Source of the DNA: Taenia hydatigena
Lineage: Eukaryota > Platyhelminthes > Cestoda > Cyclophyllidea > Taeniidae
Length of the DNA: 64,000 bases
Direction: 5' to 3'
Assembly: GCA_036345935.2 (NCBI GenBank)
Contig: JADWOT020001669.1
Coordinates: forward strand, 62,001-126,000
Part shown: positions 23,401 through 33,399 of the stretch, piece after piece
Layout of the letters: the number at the start of each line of letters is the position of its first letter
Position numbering within the stretch: the stretch's first letter is position 1
Program-made: the position numbers and the translations under genes
Notes under the pieces: generated by a model
Databases searched by the model: none
Told to the model about the DNA's origin: nothing
Seen by the model: only the letters and a program-made list of their open reading frames with translations

Positions 23401-26400
23401 TGAGCTTCATTTGAGTCTCCTGAGTATGCGAGAAGAGGTGTTCAGTTCAGTGACTCATGCGACTGGCCGATCCGGATCGACAACTTCTCCACATGGAAAT
23501 GCAAGGGAGGTAATGATGCAAATCAGGAGGAAGGAGACTATTCCACTCGTTGTCTGCTCTCCACTCGTCAGCAAGGAAAGCTGCGATCCTCTAAGAGCAT
23601 TAAGTGAATGTTAACAAACCAACGAGTTCCCCCATTTCCACGACTTTCGATCGCTACCTTGAATTCACTATTCACTGAACCACCTCTTCATTTATAAGTT
23701 AAATATTTGCCTGGCTTAGATGCACTGAAGGCGCTAATTAAGCGAATAGAAGTTAGAGGTCGTCATGGGATAAAATTGGACTGACGCCGTTGGGCGGATA
23801 AATGGATGCCACACTTAAGAACACATTCCGAAATGCTGAATCTGCGAAGCTTTGCTATCTAGTGTTCATCAAATTTTTGGCCACTAATGAACAAAGTCGC
23901 AATCCAAAACGCCTTTTGTAAAGGTAGGTACGTGGCCTAATTGGAGGAAGACAAGCATAGGAACAGCAACACATTCCGAAGTGATTTAAATTTGAATGCT
24001 AGTGTTTACCATATTAGCCTGCACCAATTTTGTTTCAGATTGAAGTTAAATTGAGATATTGCTAACTTAATCAGCACAAAGGTCAATGCAACCCTATTGG
24101 ATGGACATACCACTGACTGCTTGAATCTGAACACGAGGGCTCTATACGTGACTATTGCATCATTCGAATGTTTCCATGCCTGGGCACACAGATAAGGGCA
24201 GTGGGGCGACACTGGTTGGATGAGGGCCAATGTTGGATCGGTGGCAAGAAGTAGTAGCCCAGCGTGGTTGTGCAGGGTGTAAACCTGAGGGAAGGAAAAA
24301 AAGGAGGCGGAGATGGAGGCGAGGAACCCATCACTTACAACGCAACCTATTCGCAAGCTACGTAAATAAGTCGACCATCCAGAGCGTGACATTCTAGCAT
24401 ACACCTTCCTCAAGCGCACGCATTCAATGCATTGGATTTTTATCACTCATTCTGCTTGATAAAACCAATCTTTGAACATGTTAGTACGGATAGAGTTGTG
24501 TCAGCTTACTGCGCGAGAGAAGATTCTGCTCTGCTTAAGGTGCAATCAGTGAATGACTTAGTGTGACCGATCGTTTCGTTATTTGGCTCTTCTGATTCAT
24601 GTTTTTTTGTTTGACGAGGGTGATGGAGTAGAATAGATGCAACAGTGAGGCGGCAATCACTTTATCAGTTCCACCAGAGACGAGGTTGAAAGCACCTACG
24701 TAAATAACTGCAAGGGTTTACCATGCGGTCAATTGTTTGAAGTTGGCAGTTGGAAAACAGGGAACGCAGGCATTTTATTATTCTCCTTAAGTGATAAAGC
24801 TGTTACGTAATACCGTCGCATAACACTGTTACATAATGGCTTGGAAACAAACTCACACTCGGCTCTTCCTTTGAAGTGACTTTCTCATGATGACAAATGA
24901 CTTAAAGCCAAAGCTATTAGTGCTCCAGCGAAGTGTTGAGGTAAGCGTAGTACGCTGAAAATTCCACAAGACGAAGGACAAGGGGTGCAATGCCGGCGTG
25001 CAGAGCAGGTGAAGATAAAAGGGTCTACTAACACGACCATAAGGTTCACTCCAACAAAAAGCACTTGACATCGGCCTTGCTGCTAAAGAGACCTGAACAA
25101 AGTCGCAATTTACACTCCAAACAATGAAAGGAAGCACTTCTAACCATTAACACGCCACCAGTGATCAGTAAGTTACCATTGCAAACCTGCCAAAGCAATG
25201 GTTAATAGCGGTCTTCACATCTTTCACTTGGCCGCACGTCGTAGCCACTCGTTGTTATTGAGGCACAGTCAGTAGATGCCCACTCAAGGTAGCCATGGCG
25301 ATGACGAGATAAAATATGCCAATGAGTAAGAATGGCTCCTTTTTTATGGTCGGTGTAAAGGTGCATAAAACAAGGATATTAGCTGTCGGCTGCAAGAGCA
25401 TTCTAAGCCTGTATTAATCACGAGCGACCCGGAGATATGCTAACTAGCTACTAATTCACTCCGCACCCCTTCATCATACCTTTAACTGCAATCATCTTGC
25501 AATCAAAATTTCCTCCTTCGTACCCTTATGCAACCAATCCATTCTTCTTTTATAGTAGCTTCCTATTGAATAACAACGTTTACGGACGCATCCTTGTAAT
25601 TTTTGCGCCTTCTCTACCACTTCCTGCCACAAATGGAAAGCACTCCTTCGTGTGGAAGTGCTCGGTCCAGGACATGATCGTTTGCGGCCCATAAGGCAAT
25701 TAAAAGCGTGCTGATCAACGTGCTTTTGCCCACACAGCATGAAAATAAGTCAGTCCAACTTACTTTTTGCTGGAACGGGATGTTTTCCTTTCTCTTAAAG
25801 ACGTTTCTCGTCTATTTACACTCAAATAATTCATTCAAGTGTCGAGGCCTCGCTCTTCAAGATGTAGGAAAATGGGAGAAGGAGGCAATTTGTTGTTTTA
25901 TTATTGTGGCAGGACCACTGACTGTGGAAAGATTGTTTGATAAATATATGTAAGGCTAAATGTTGAATTCACTCTCATAACAGCTTTCTTAATCAGAAAT
26001 ATCACTTGCTTTCCTGATTTGAACGTTTTCTTCGATTTCGTTACTCCCTAATCACAGGACATGTTTTGCAATTGGACTACTTCCAATTGAGAAAAGGAGC
26101 TAATAGCGAATAGTCGGAGAGCATTCCCGTCCCTTTGACAGCAAGGCAATCACCTGAGAAATTTGCTGTTGTGAAGGTAAAGACATTTACGGTCCAGTCG
26201 CATGGATTTCGTTGGAATGCCTAGGAACTGGAACCATCACTTCTTGATCCAATTTAGTGGGCACTTGGTCGTACAGCTACTCAAGTAATTCAGTAAAGAG
26301 GTGAAAGCAAAGGAAACCAAAAACGTGCATTGAAAAAAGGGGGTCAACTAACGTTCCCTGTCCTTCTCTCCCCCTACTTTCCTCACTTCCCCCTTGTCGC

Positions 26401-26820
26401 TTATTCCAATGGTCGTAGTATGTAAGCATTGTGCGCCAAGTACGAATAACAAGTTCATCCAAATGCACTAAAATGTGGCCATGGCATAAGTTGGCAGTCT
26501 ATGTCGCCTTACATGAAACAACTCAGACTCTCCTGCCTTGGTCATCTCTACCCACACCTTTTACCAGGTTGAGACACATTTATTGACTAACTGGGCTTCA
26601 TTTTGGCACACATCATCACATCACAGCATAACATGCTTCAAACGGAACCATTTAACTAATTAAACGCAATTTCTTACTTTGACAACCACCGACTGTCACA
26701 ATGTTAGGGAACTGGCACGATTCGATTGCGTATGGCTTTAAGGATAGCCTTATTTGCTGAGTTCCTCAGTCCTCCTCCCTATCTGGCTGTCACCAAAATT
26801 ATGGAACAAAGAGAAGAGGC
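20450..26820. other. No gene recognised
   Basis: Both strands hold only short frames without convincing domains. A plus-strand frame at 21,069-21,362 and its minus-strand counterpart at 21,599-21,222 conflict, and neither shows clear splice borders with a recognisable peptide. The region lies between the inverted units B and D. Confidence 0.35.
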
Positions 26821-26825
26821 AAAGC

Positions 26826-27299
26826 TTAAAACCGATTTTTGCGTACTCCAAAGCACTCTTTGCTTCGTATTCTTATCATTCGATGTGTGTTAGCTTCTAT
26901 GCTAATTAGGCGGCAGTTGAATCGGCGTGTTCTGTTTTTGACCCCACAGTTAATCCTCACCCTTTGCGGTTGTGTGCCACGCGTTGCGTTCCACGTCCAC
27001 CAAGTGATGCAGACACATCTACCTTTTGTAGGTGCTTCCTCATGCACATCATCAACAAACCTGACACCGAATCAACCGTTCAATTGGGTTTACACACAAT
27101 GTTGCTATTTTTTGCGCACTCTAATTTTATTGCGTCAGAGGTGTTGTATTTGTTGCTGTGATTCGCATTCCACTTACCGTTGTGCCATGAACTCGGATGT
27201 GTCCAATTCTGCGTGTTTCAGTATGAAGAAGCCACAGGCAGACCCAAAATCGGACGCCGGGGTGTGCAGAAGCCTCAAAATGGATAGTTCGATAACTGG
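26826..27299 (-). CDS. 3' end of a two-exon-plus gene of unknown function
   Basis: Minus strand. Exon 1 (27,299-27,178) starts after ttttcacag and encodes 40 residues beginning PVIELSILRLLHTPASDFGS and ending LDTSEFMAQ plus two bases. It ends at a strong donor (GTAAGTG). Exon 2 (27,060-26,826) follows the acceptor cggtgtcag, completes the split Arg codon and encodes 77 residues with FVDDVHEEAPTKGRCVC near its start, five cysteines in all, and a basic C-terminus to a stop at 26,826. The 117-nt intron joins in phase. The first exon vaguely recalls the BTB-to-BACK linker (ACxFxLKH, LDTSxF), but exon 2 does not look like BACK. I therefore do not assign a family. Upstream exons, including the start, were not found. 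Confidence 0.5.
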
Positions 27300-27309
27300 C
27301 TGTGAAAAT

Positions 27310-29120
27310 CATCATCATTGCTCAGACCTCGAATTTCGTGATAGATGATTGCTCAGAGCTGCAGACGACTCCTCAGGTTTAAACCATGGCTACTGCTGTG
27401 CTGACATGAAATCAAGTTTTACGACGATTGGTTGTCATCTTTCATGAGTCAGACTCATGTTCATAACGATATCTGGAGGTATTTGTGTTCTTTAGGAGAC
27501 TTACGTGTAGAAGCTCTATTTACAACGCTGCAGTGACATCTTCTTCATCGCAAACTGCTATCGTAAGCAGTGCGAAGCGAGATTGCAAGTGAAGTAGCAG
27601 CGAGAGATGCCTTCACACCCAGAACTTTAGATGCCGTCATTCGACACAACTTTCTTTTTCATTCACGTTTGCCTTCCTATGTAGATAATTGGTGTAGTAG
27701 AGAGCAATACCTCAACCTAGTGCAATTTTTTTAGTTGGGTCCTCGCCTTTCTTCTTTCCTCTACACCGTTGCTTATTTTTCGTCTGCTACGCCCCATATT
27801 TGGGAAAATACACTCATTAATCAATGTTGGTGGAATATTTTTCTTTTTCATGAAATCAATTTAGGGCTTGTGGTTGGTTGCAGCTCTTGCAAGTGGGATG
27901 TCAAGAGTACCACCTAGGAAGGTCAAAGTAACCCCTGGCTTAAACCATTCCGAAGTGGAACCAGAAGGCTATAAGCTATGATTAGGCTTGAGCTACTCGT
28001 TTCTTCGATCATGTTGTGGGACTCCATCATTTTTTATAGCAAATACCGCATCCAGGAAAGGGGACGTCGTAATGCTTTAGTTGGTAATTGCAGTTCCACA
28101 GCACCTTCACAAGTCAACACGGAGTCAAAAGCATGTTTAGCCAAAAGGTGATAAGTTTTATGAAAAGAGCTATTAAATGAAATGTAAATCGAAACCTATT
28201 TGGTTCACGAGGTGATGATGGATTCGACTTTCTAGGAGGGGTTTGTGGAGATATAAATGCAAAGCTACCTACCACACTTGCCAAAAAATTGAACTTAACG
28301 TATTGTCTAGAATGTGTTCTAGTAAAGTATTTTTATTACTGAAATGGATTTTTGGAACCTTTGTAACTTAGCTTCAACAATCAATGAAAGATCCGACACT
28401 TCATTAACAGAGATTTTATAGAAATCTCTACTTGACTCTATTATTGTGAAAGGCCAATCGAGTTTGAGTCCATGTGTTAACGAAAACTATATCCAAGCCG
28501 TCCAGGTGACAGTTTGATTAATTTACAGCTGTACAGCCTGATTGTTAGTAAGTACGGCTACTTATGACCCACCCATCGACCTCCATTCGTTTCTGCTTCT
28601 GGGCGACTTCATCGGGTGTCCAGGAACAAATGCGGTTTGCAGTCAGACGACGAGGCAATGTTAGGGCGATTCAAAGTTTAAGCAAATTAGCCGTCATAAT
28701 ACAGAGTGCCACAGACCAAAAATTAAAAAAAATATCATGTAATCCATCCCTTCCTAAAAAATCGACATGATTAAGAATCTCGAATCTTAGATTTTATTAG
28801 CTCTCATGATTTATAAATGCAGTAAGTAATTCAGTCATAGGAGCAGCGCAGAGCTAAGTGGTCACAATTTCATCACGTTTAACTTTACAGCGAAAATGCT
28901 TGCGAACCTTTTCGATCCTGAACAACCCCAACATCTGGCAACGCTGCAAGCCAAAATCATTATCTATCAAATAATTTTATAACTATTTATAAGCCTCCTT
29001 GTTTGCATATATTTGTACCTCAAGATTTGTACTTTTATTACCATTTTCCGTCCATTGGCCATCATGAGTTAAAGCTTGAATCATTTACTGCCTTTTTCAT
29101 CATCACCTGCGCACATCCCT
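27310..29120. other. No gene recognised
   Basis: Short frames only. Upstream exons of the 27.3-26.8 kb gene would be expected here on the minus strand, but none was convincing. Confidence 0.35.
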
Positions 29121-29127
29121 TCAATCC

Positions 29128-29604
29128 TCACCTTCCTCTGTTAGCAAAGAAACACAAATAAGGGGGTAACGTTCTAAAATTTATGAAGGATGGAAAACTT
29201 CGAAGAACATACGACACTGTAGCGACATCACCGCAGCTTGGGAAGGGAGATGTAGGCATCAGAAGTAGCAAAGATTCAGGATTTAAAGAGTTTGTGCTGC
29301 ATAACATTAAAGTGCTGCCAGAAGACACAATTAATCGCTTCAGTGCCCTCTTCACCTTTCGATGCATGGTCTTCATGAACTTCATGATGGCAGCAATGTT
29401 TCTGCATCGACAAATCACACCTACAATCCGCTCTGGATGTCGAATCTCTTCGTCTGCATTCGATTTACATACCATTGACACTTGAACTTGCGAAGCGAAA
29501 ACAGCAAGCTCGGGTTGGAGAAAGCCTCCACCAATACAAAGAAAATAAGATCTAAACAGACGTGCCGGTTTTCTATCCGCATGAGCAATCACAATTCGTT
29601 GCAA
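29128..29604 (-). CDS. Tail coding block of unit D (kelch-type family), tentative
   Basis: A 158-codon open frame on the minus strand downstream of the kelch exon. The part from SLNPESLLLLMPTSPFPS onward aligns in frame with unit B at 20,015-20,118. The middle part is rich in basic residues (MKFMKTMHRKVKRALKRL). The true exon start is uncertain: acceptor-like AGs occur in the first 80 bases, and a donor-like GTATGT near 29,455 could split the frame. I do not recognise a domain. Conservation of frame with B is the main support for coding. Confidence 0.35.
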   Translation of the reverse strand: MQRIVIAHADRKPARLFRSYFLCIGGGFLQPELAVFASQVQVSMVCKSNADEEIRHPERIVGVICRCRNIAAIMKFMKTMHRKVKRALKRLIVSSGSTLMLCSTNSLNPESLLLLMPTSPFPSCGDVATVSYVLRSFPSFINFRTLPPYLCFFANRGR

Positions 29605-30790
29605 TCACGTGAAGAAAGAAACGCTAGCTCACGCTGTGCACGAAACAGACATCATTAAGAATGACACCGGCAAGTGTCTGTGCCTGTGTAGAACAAGGTG
29701 CGGTGATGAACCAACTATCATATGAAAGAGTGCGTTTCCAATCTTCAACGTAATCACCACTTTGACATTTGAACGACCAGTAAGAATCCCACAAATGTCG
29801 ATTTTTGCCCACTTCCTGATACCCAGTGTCCACTTTGCACAACTACTCAATGCTTTCGGGTGCGCCTACCGTTTGAGCGTCCTCTCCTGTCTTGTACCCA
29901 CCCAAAATCATATCGCAGTCGGGATGTTCGCAAAACCGAAGTGATGCGATAGGCATGGAACTGTCCCTTCTGTATATCACGCTACACACGTACTGCGGCC
30001 TCGTCGTCGTCGCTGGCTGGATTCCAGCCAAGAGCAAGTATTACTGAACGCTTTGCACTAGCAAAATGTAGGCCACAACCACACATCTTACCGCTCTTTG
30101 GCACGACAAACTCTGGTTATCGTGGGAAGGATGTATAGTTATGAAAAATAATACACAGGCTTAATCTGCCCGTGACCTAAGAGGCCAACCACCCCCGAAA
30201 CGGAGTTTGAGTGGGATTGAAAATCTCAGAGATCATTGTGAGAGAAAAGTAGTACACATCGGGTACTCTCCCATGGAGTATGACAAGGACTAATTGTTAC
30301 AAATAAAGCGTGTAAGTTTTGCTTATTAATCCCTCCATTATATGAATGGCAAGCACTTATGGGTTCAAGGCAAAGAGACCACGGAAAAAAGGAATTCATA
30401 GCAGAACTTGAGGCTAGATCGGCAGAACTTGCTCAATCGATAGTGTTAAAAGCTAGGAAGGGAACAAATACTTGAACTTACAGATAATTTGTTTACAAGT
30501 TTGGAGCTCGCGTAACCAAATAATTAAAAAAATGTAGCTGCTTTTATACAGTACACCTTCCGAATGGTCGAATTTCTCACGGACTAAGCAAAACTCTTAA
30601 TGACCGAATGAAAAATGGATAACGAAAGCTCCTTGGCATACTTTCCTTAAAAATGAAATTAATGCTCGGTTGGGAAAAAGGGGAATAAACATTTGTGAGC
30701 ATTTAATTATCCCTCTCAAATCCACCTATAAAGACATTAATTGGCCAGATTCTCCCAAAGCGTCAAGCATGGACAAATGAAAAACGCATA
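29130..30790 (-). repeat. Unit D: inverted copy of the 3' half of unit B
   Basis: The minus strand from 30,790 to 29,160 follows unit B from about 18,540 to 20,118 in the same order. Landmarks include ccatgcttgacgctttg against ccatgcttagcattttg, the paired attccttttttccgtg/attccttttttctgtg block (30,395 against 19,237), the long non-coding run before the kelch exon, the kelch exon and the tail block. This places B and D as an inverted pair about 10 kb apart. Confidence 0.75.
29633..30016 (-). pseudogene. Kelch-repeat exon of unit D with one in-frame stop
   Basis: Starts after the conserved aatccag acceptor and runs 384 nt to a donor (GTGAGC at 29,632). The frame reads PQYVCSVIYRRDSSMPIASL, a strand ending MILGGYKTGEDAQ, then ESIE, TAG, LCKVDTGYQEV, WDSYWSFKCQSGDYVEDWKR, SYDSWFITAPCSTQAQTLAG and VCFVHS. 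The spacing of MP, GG, the Ser/Glu strand and Trp fits two successive kelch repeats. The single stop is TAG at 29,845-29,843; unit B has CAG (Gln) at the same codon. Otherwise the 128-codon frame is open and has consistent splice borders, so this may be a recently disabled gene, a readthrough case or a sequence error. Confidence 0.55.
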
Positions 30791-30874
30791 AAGTGTGAGG
30801 AAACCAGCACAAGAAAATCGTTAATCGTCCTAACGATAAAAGGAGAGTTTTCCATGCGAAAAGTAAGAATGTAC

Positions 30875-30987
30875 CTTATGCTCTCCACCGAAAATACAAC
30901 AGGTGGTAGAGTCTGAAGAAGCACTAGCACAGTGGTCAATTGTTAAAACGTTATGCATCAAGTACTCGGTGAGGATTATCATGCCTA
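30875..30987 (-). CDS. Possible BTB-type exon upstream of unit D
   Basis: A 113-nt block flanked by an acceptor (gtccatcacag) and a donor (CATAAG/GTACAT). It encodes MIILTEYLMHNVLTIDHC followed by a Ser-rich stretch. The segment lines up weakly with the BTB exon at 9,348-9,238 (VINYVCTSRLTIS) and is almost the same length (113 against 111 nt). It sits just upstream of unit D on the same strand, where a BTB exon of a kelch-type gene would be expected. Assignment is tentative; a chance frame cannot be excluded. Confidence 0.3.
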
Positions 30988-31989
30988 CTGTGATGGACGC
31001 AGTTCAATGCAATGACCTCTGATGGAGTCCAGCAGCCATGTGGGCAGACATTTACCAGTAAATGGGTACTCTGATGATTGATGATGACTCCTGGCCTTCC
31101 AGCATTTCCGCATCTCATCTTCGGCAGAATCTGCGCTCTTAAAGCAGCAGCGCTTGACACCTGCCTCCCTCCCTTACCTTCACTTGGTGCAAATACCAGT
31201 GATTTAAGCATTCCTCCAACAAAATACGAGTGTTTTTACCTTCAATCGGTAACCCTTCTTTCGTCTGGCCAAAGTGCCTTCTTCTAACATCGTAGCCATT
31301 TAAAGTTATTCATTGTCCACTATTTGATTGCTTTTTGTGAACTTTGTAGATAGGTCTGACTCGGCCAATCTCATCTATGCTGGAAAGCTTAGTCCTGAAT
31401 ACCATTCGCTTTTCATACAAAACAGAATGGCATTACCCATTTACTTCTTCGTTATCTAAGCTCATTTTGACCAAACTTTACATCGTGTTTTCTCATTGGG
31501 GCAGTATACGAAAAGCAGTCCTACCCATTCTTTGGAAAGGCTGCAGATTTAGTAGGCCATTGATAAACGATTGGAATTTATGCCCTTTCCTAAAAGCCCT
31601 CAGCAAACCAAATAACGCGCGATAAGCCATGGGTAAAAAATTCAGAGAGGTCTTTTCAACCAAATACTAATTTTCTTTCAACACTTTTATGAGCCTAACC
31701 GATGCACCTCCTACGCAATTCAACACTTTGAAAAGTCATAGCCTGGCCTAAGCGCTAAGGCTGAATGCCTCATAGCTTGATGCGACTTTGTGTTTTACTC
31801 ATTCTGTTATGTGCTTGTTCACACCCTAGAATATGGAAGCAGTTTTATGAACAAAATACGCAAAAGTAAGTACGAACTCACAGCCTCAATGAAAAAGAAA
31901 GTGCAGAAGCATGAGTAAAATCAAGTCGTTTTGAAGAACATGTAATAATTTACAATTGAAATGAGCTTAAAAGTTCATTACAAATTTAA

Positions 31990-33369
31990 TTAAAGACCAC
32001 TGTTTCCAAATAGCTTGGGCAATCGCTTGTAAATCATGTCGGTATGCAGAGTCATGTCAGTTTTCGTCTCAGTAGCCATAAATACCTTCTGCGTCAAGGT
32101 ATCCTCATCAATTAGGTTTATTTCTCTGCGCACCTAAAATTGAAAACAGCGTCTGCCTGCCGGTTTTGTAGTCGTGCTACTATTCTCCTTTGAAGAGATA
32201 ATGTGATTTGTCGGTTTAGCACTGAAGTCAGACAGGGTCTCACTCGCCCAATTTGTCTTGGGACAGGTTGATTTTGCATTCTTTACTTAATTAATCTTTG
32301 CAAGCAGCTTTGGTGCATGCACGTGTTTTCTTCATAGGAGACTTTAAATCACAATCTGAAGCTCTAGTAACCAAAATGCTTTATGTCAGGAACAAATTAT
32401 TCAGGAAGCGTTATGCAATAAAAATACAACAGGGATTAATTACTACCTATGATCTAATATATGTTGTGCCTGAAGAATTATCTCTTTATCTCGTCATTAG
32501 TTTGAAGCGGCAAGTCAGTAGGGTCTCAAAAACTTCTGGTCTATCCCAAATTCTAACTTTTTTGGGAGCAAAGGCAATTTTTATAAACCATGGAAAGCAA
32601 AACTCTACCCGAATCATCTTTGGTTTCTTTGGAAGTGGGTGACCTTCTGTGAGCTCTGTTTCTAGAACGATTTTTATCTTCCCGTCCTCGATCCTCGCCG
32701 GTCCCTTTAGTATGTGTACATGCCCTATAATGTGAAATTCTGTCAGCATCGGATGACTATCTTTATGGCCTTCTTATAAATAGACTCATGAGGTTGCCTG
32801 TGTTGTCGCTGCTCATGAACTCTATTTGATTTGTTTCTTCATTGAAGAAGATGAAGCCCATGTCACGGTGCCTGAATGCTCCTCCAGAGTACGCTCTTGA
32901 GCTTTGCATAGGGAGAACATAGAAACGATTTATTTGTTCGTAACAAGTTAAAGAATAAAGCACGCATTTTGATAAAAAGCAATTAATGGTAACAGCAGTA
33001 TTAACTACCGAGCAAGCGTATCATTCACTCGTAAGTCCGAATGAGGATCGCGAGTCTTTAATTTCGCTGAATCTTAGAGTAGGACTTCTGTTTGCATCAA
33101 AGCATAGCAGAAAACACAATTTAAAGGACTTTGATGGGGCTCAATGCATATGAATAATTCACTAACCTGTACCAAAATGAGGGTTGTCCAATATGGCCGA
33201 TGGATATGTTTTCAGAGCAAGGATAGGTAGTTTGAGTGTAAAGACTTATTAAACCCTCTCCCTCCCATTCGCCAAGCAGTTTGGCAAATGGTTGCAGGGA
33301 ACGATGGACAGGGCAGGCTGCAATTACATAAAGGCTTGTTTCACCAACCTCGACCAGGTTGTTGGTTGA
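31990..33369 (-). CDS. Nitrobindin-like heme-domain protein (THAP4 C-terminal family)
   Basis: Four minus-strand exons join in phase: 33,369-33,167; 32,901-32,786; 32,739-32,609; 32,133-31,990 (introns 265, 46 and 475 nt). Exon 1 contains LLGEWEGEG, TYPCSENISI and HIGQPSFWYR, matching the LLGTWxGxG, YPT and HVGQP motifs of the nitrobindin barrel. Exon 2 has FRHRDMGFIFF and EFMSSDNTG, matching HRExGFIR and xxAQNTG. Exon 4 has KVFMATETKTDMTLHTDMIY, matching SMATTTxxxTxHLHVTYK. The histidine in TLHTD aligns with the proximal heme ligand (His567 of human THAP4). The family binds ferric heme and reacts with NO or peroxynitrite. No THAP zinc finger was seen. Exon 3 is the least conserved and its small intron border (GTCTAT donor) is the weakest. 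The start codon was not found; exon 1 may have an upstream partner. Confidence 0.85.
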
Positions 33370-33399
33370 CTACGTAAGTTTTGGAGGGTCTGGTAACCG

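Noticed and set aside
26839..27348. 169-codon plus-strand frame
   Set aside because: The minus strand over the same bases gives two exons with strong splice borders and in-phase joining; the plus frame has no domain or splice support. A small plus-strand peptide from 27,187 remains possible but weak.
32298..32642. 114-codon plus-strand frame
   Set aside because: It lies across the last intron and third exon of the minus-strand nitrobindin-like gene and has no motif of its own.
33250..33354. Short plus-strand exon candidate with a good acceptor and donor
   Set aside because: The minus strand here encodes the conserved nitrobindin LLGEWEGEG segment; the plus-strand peptide is its mirror.
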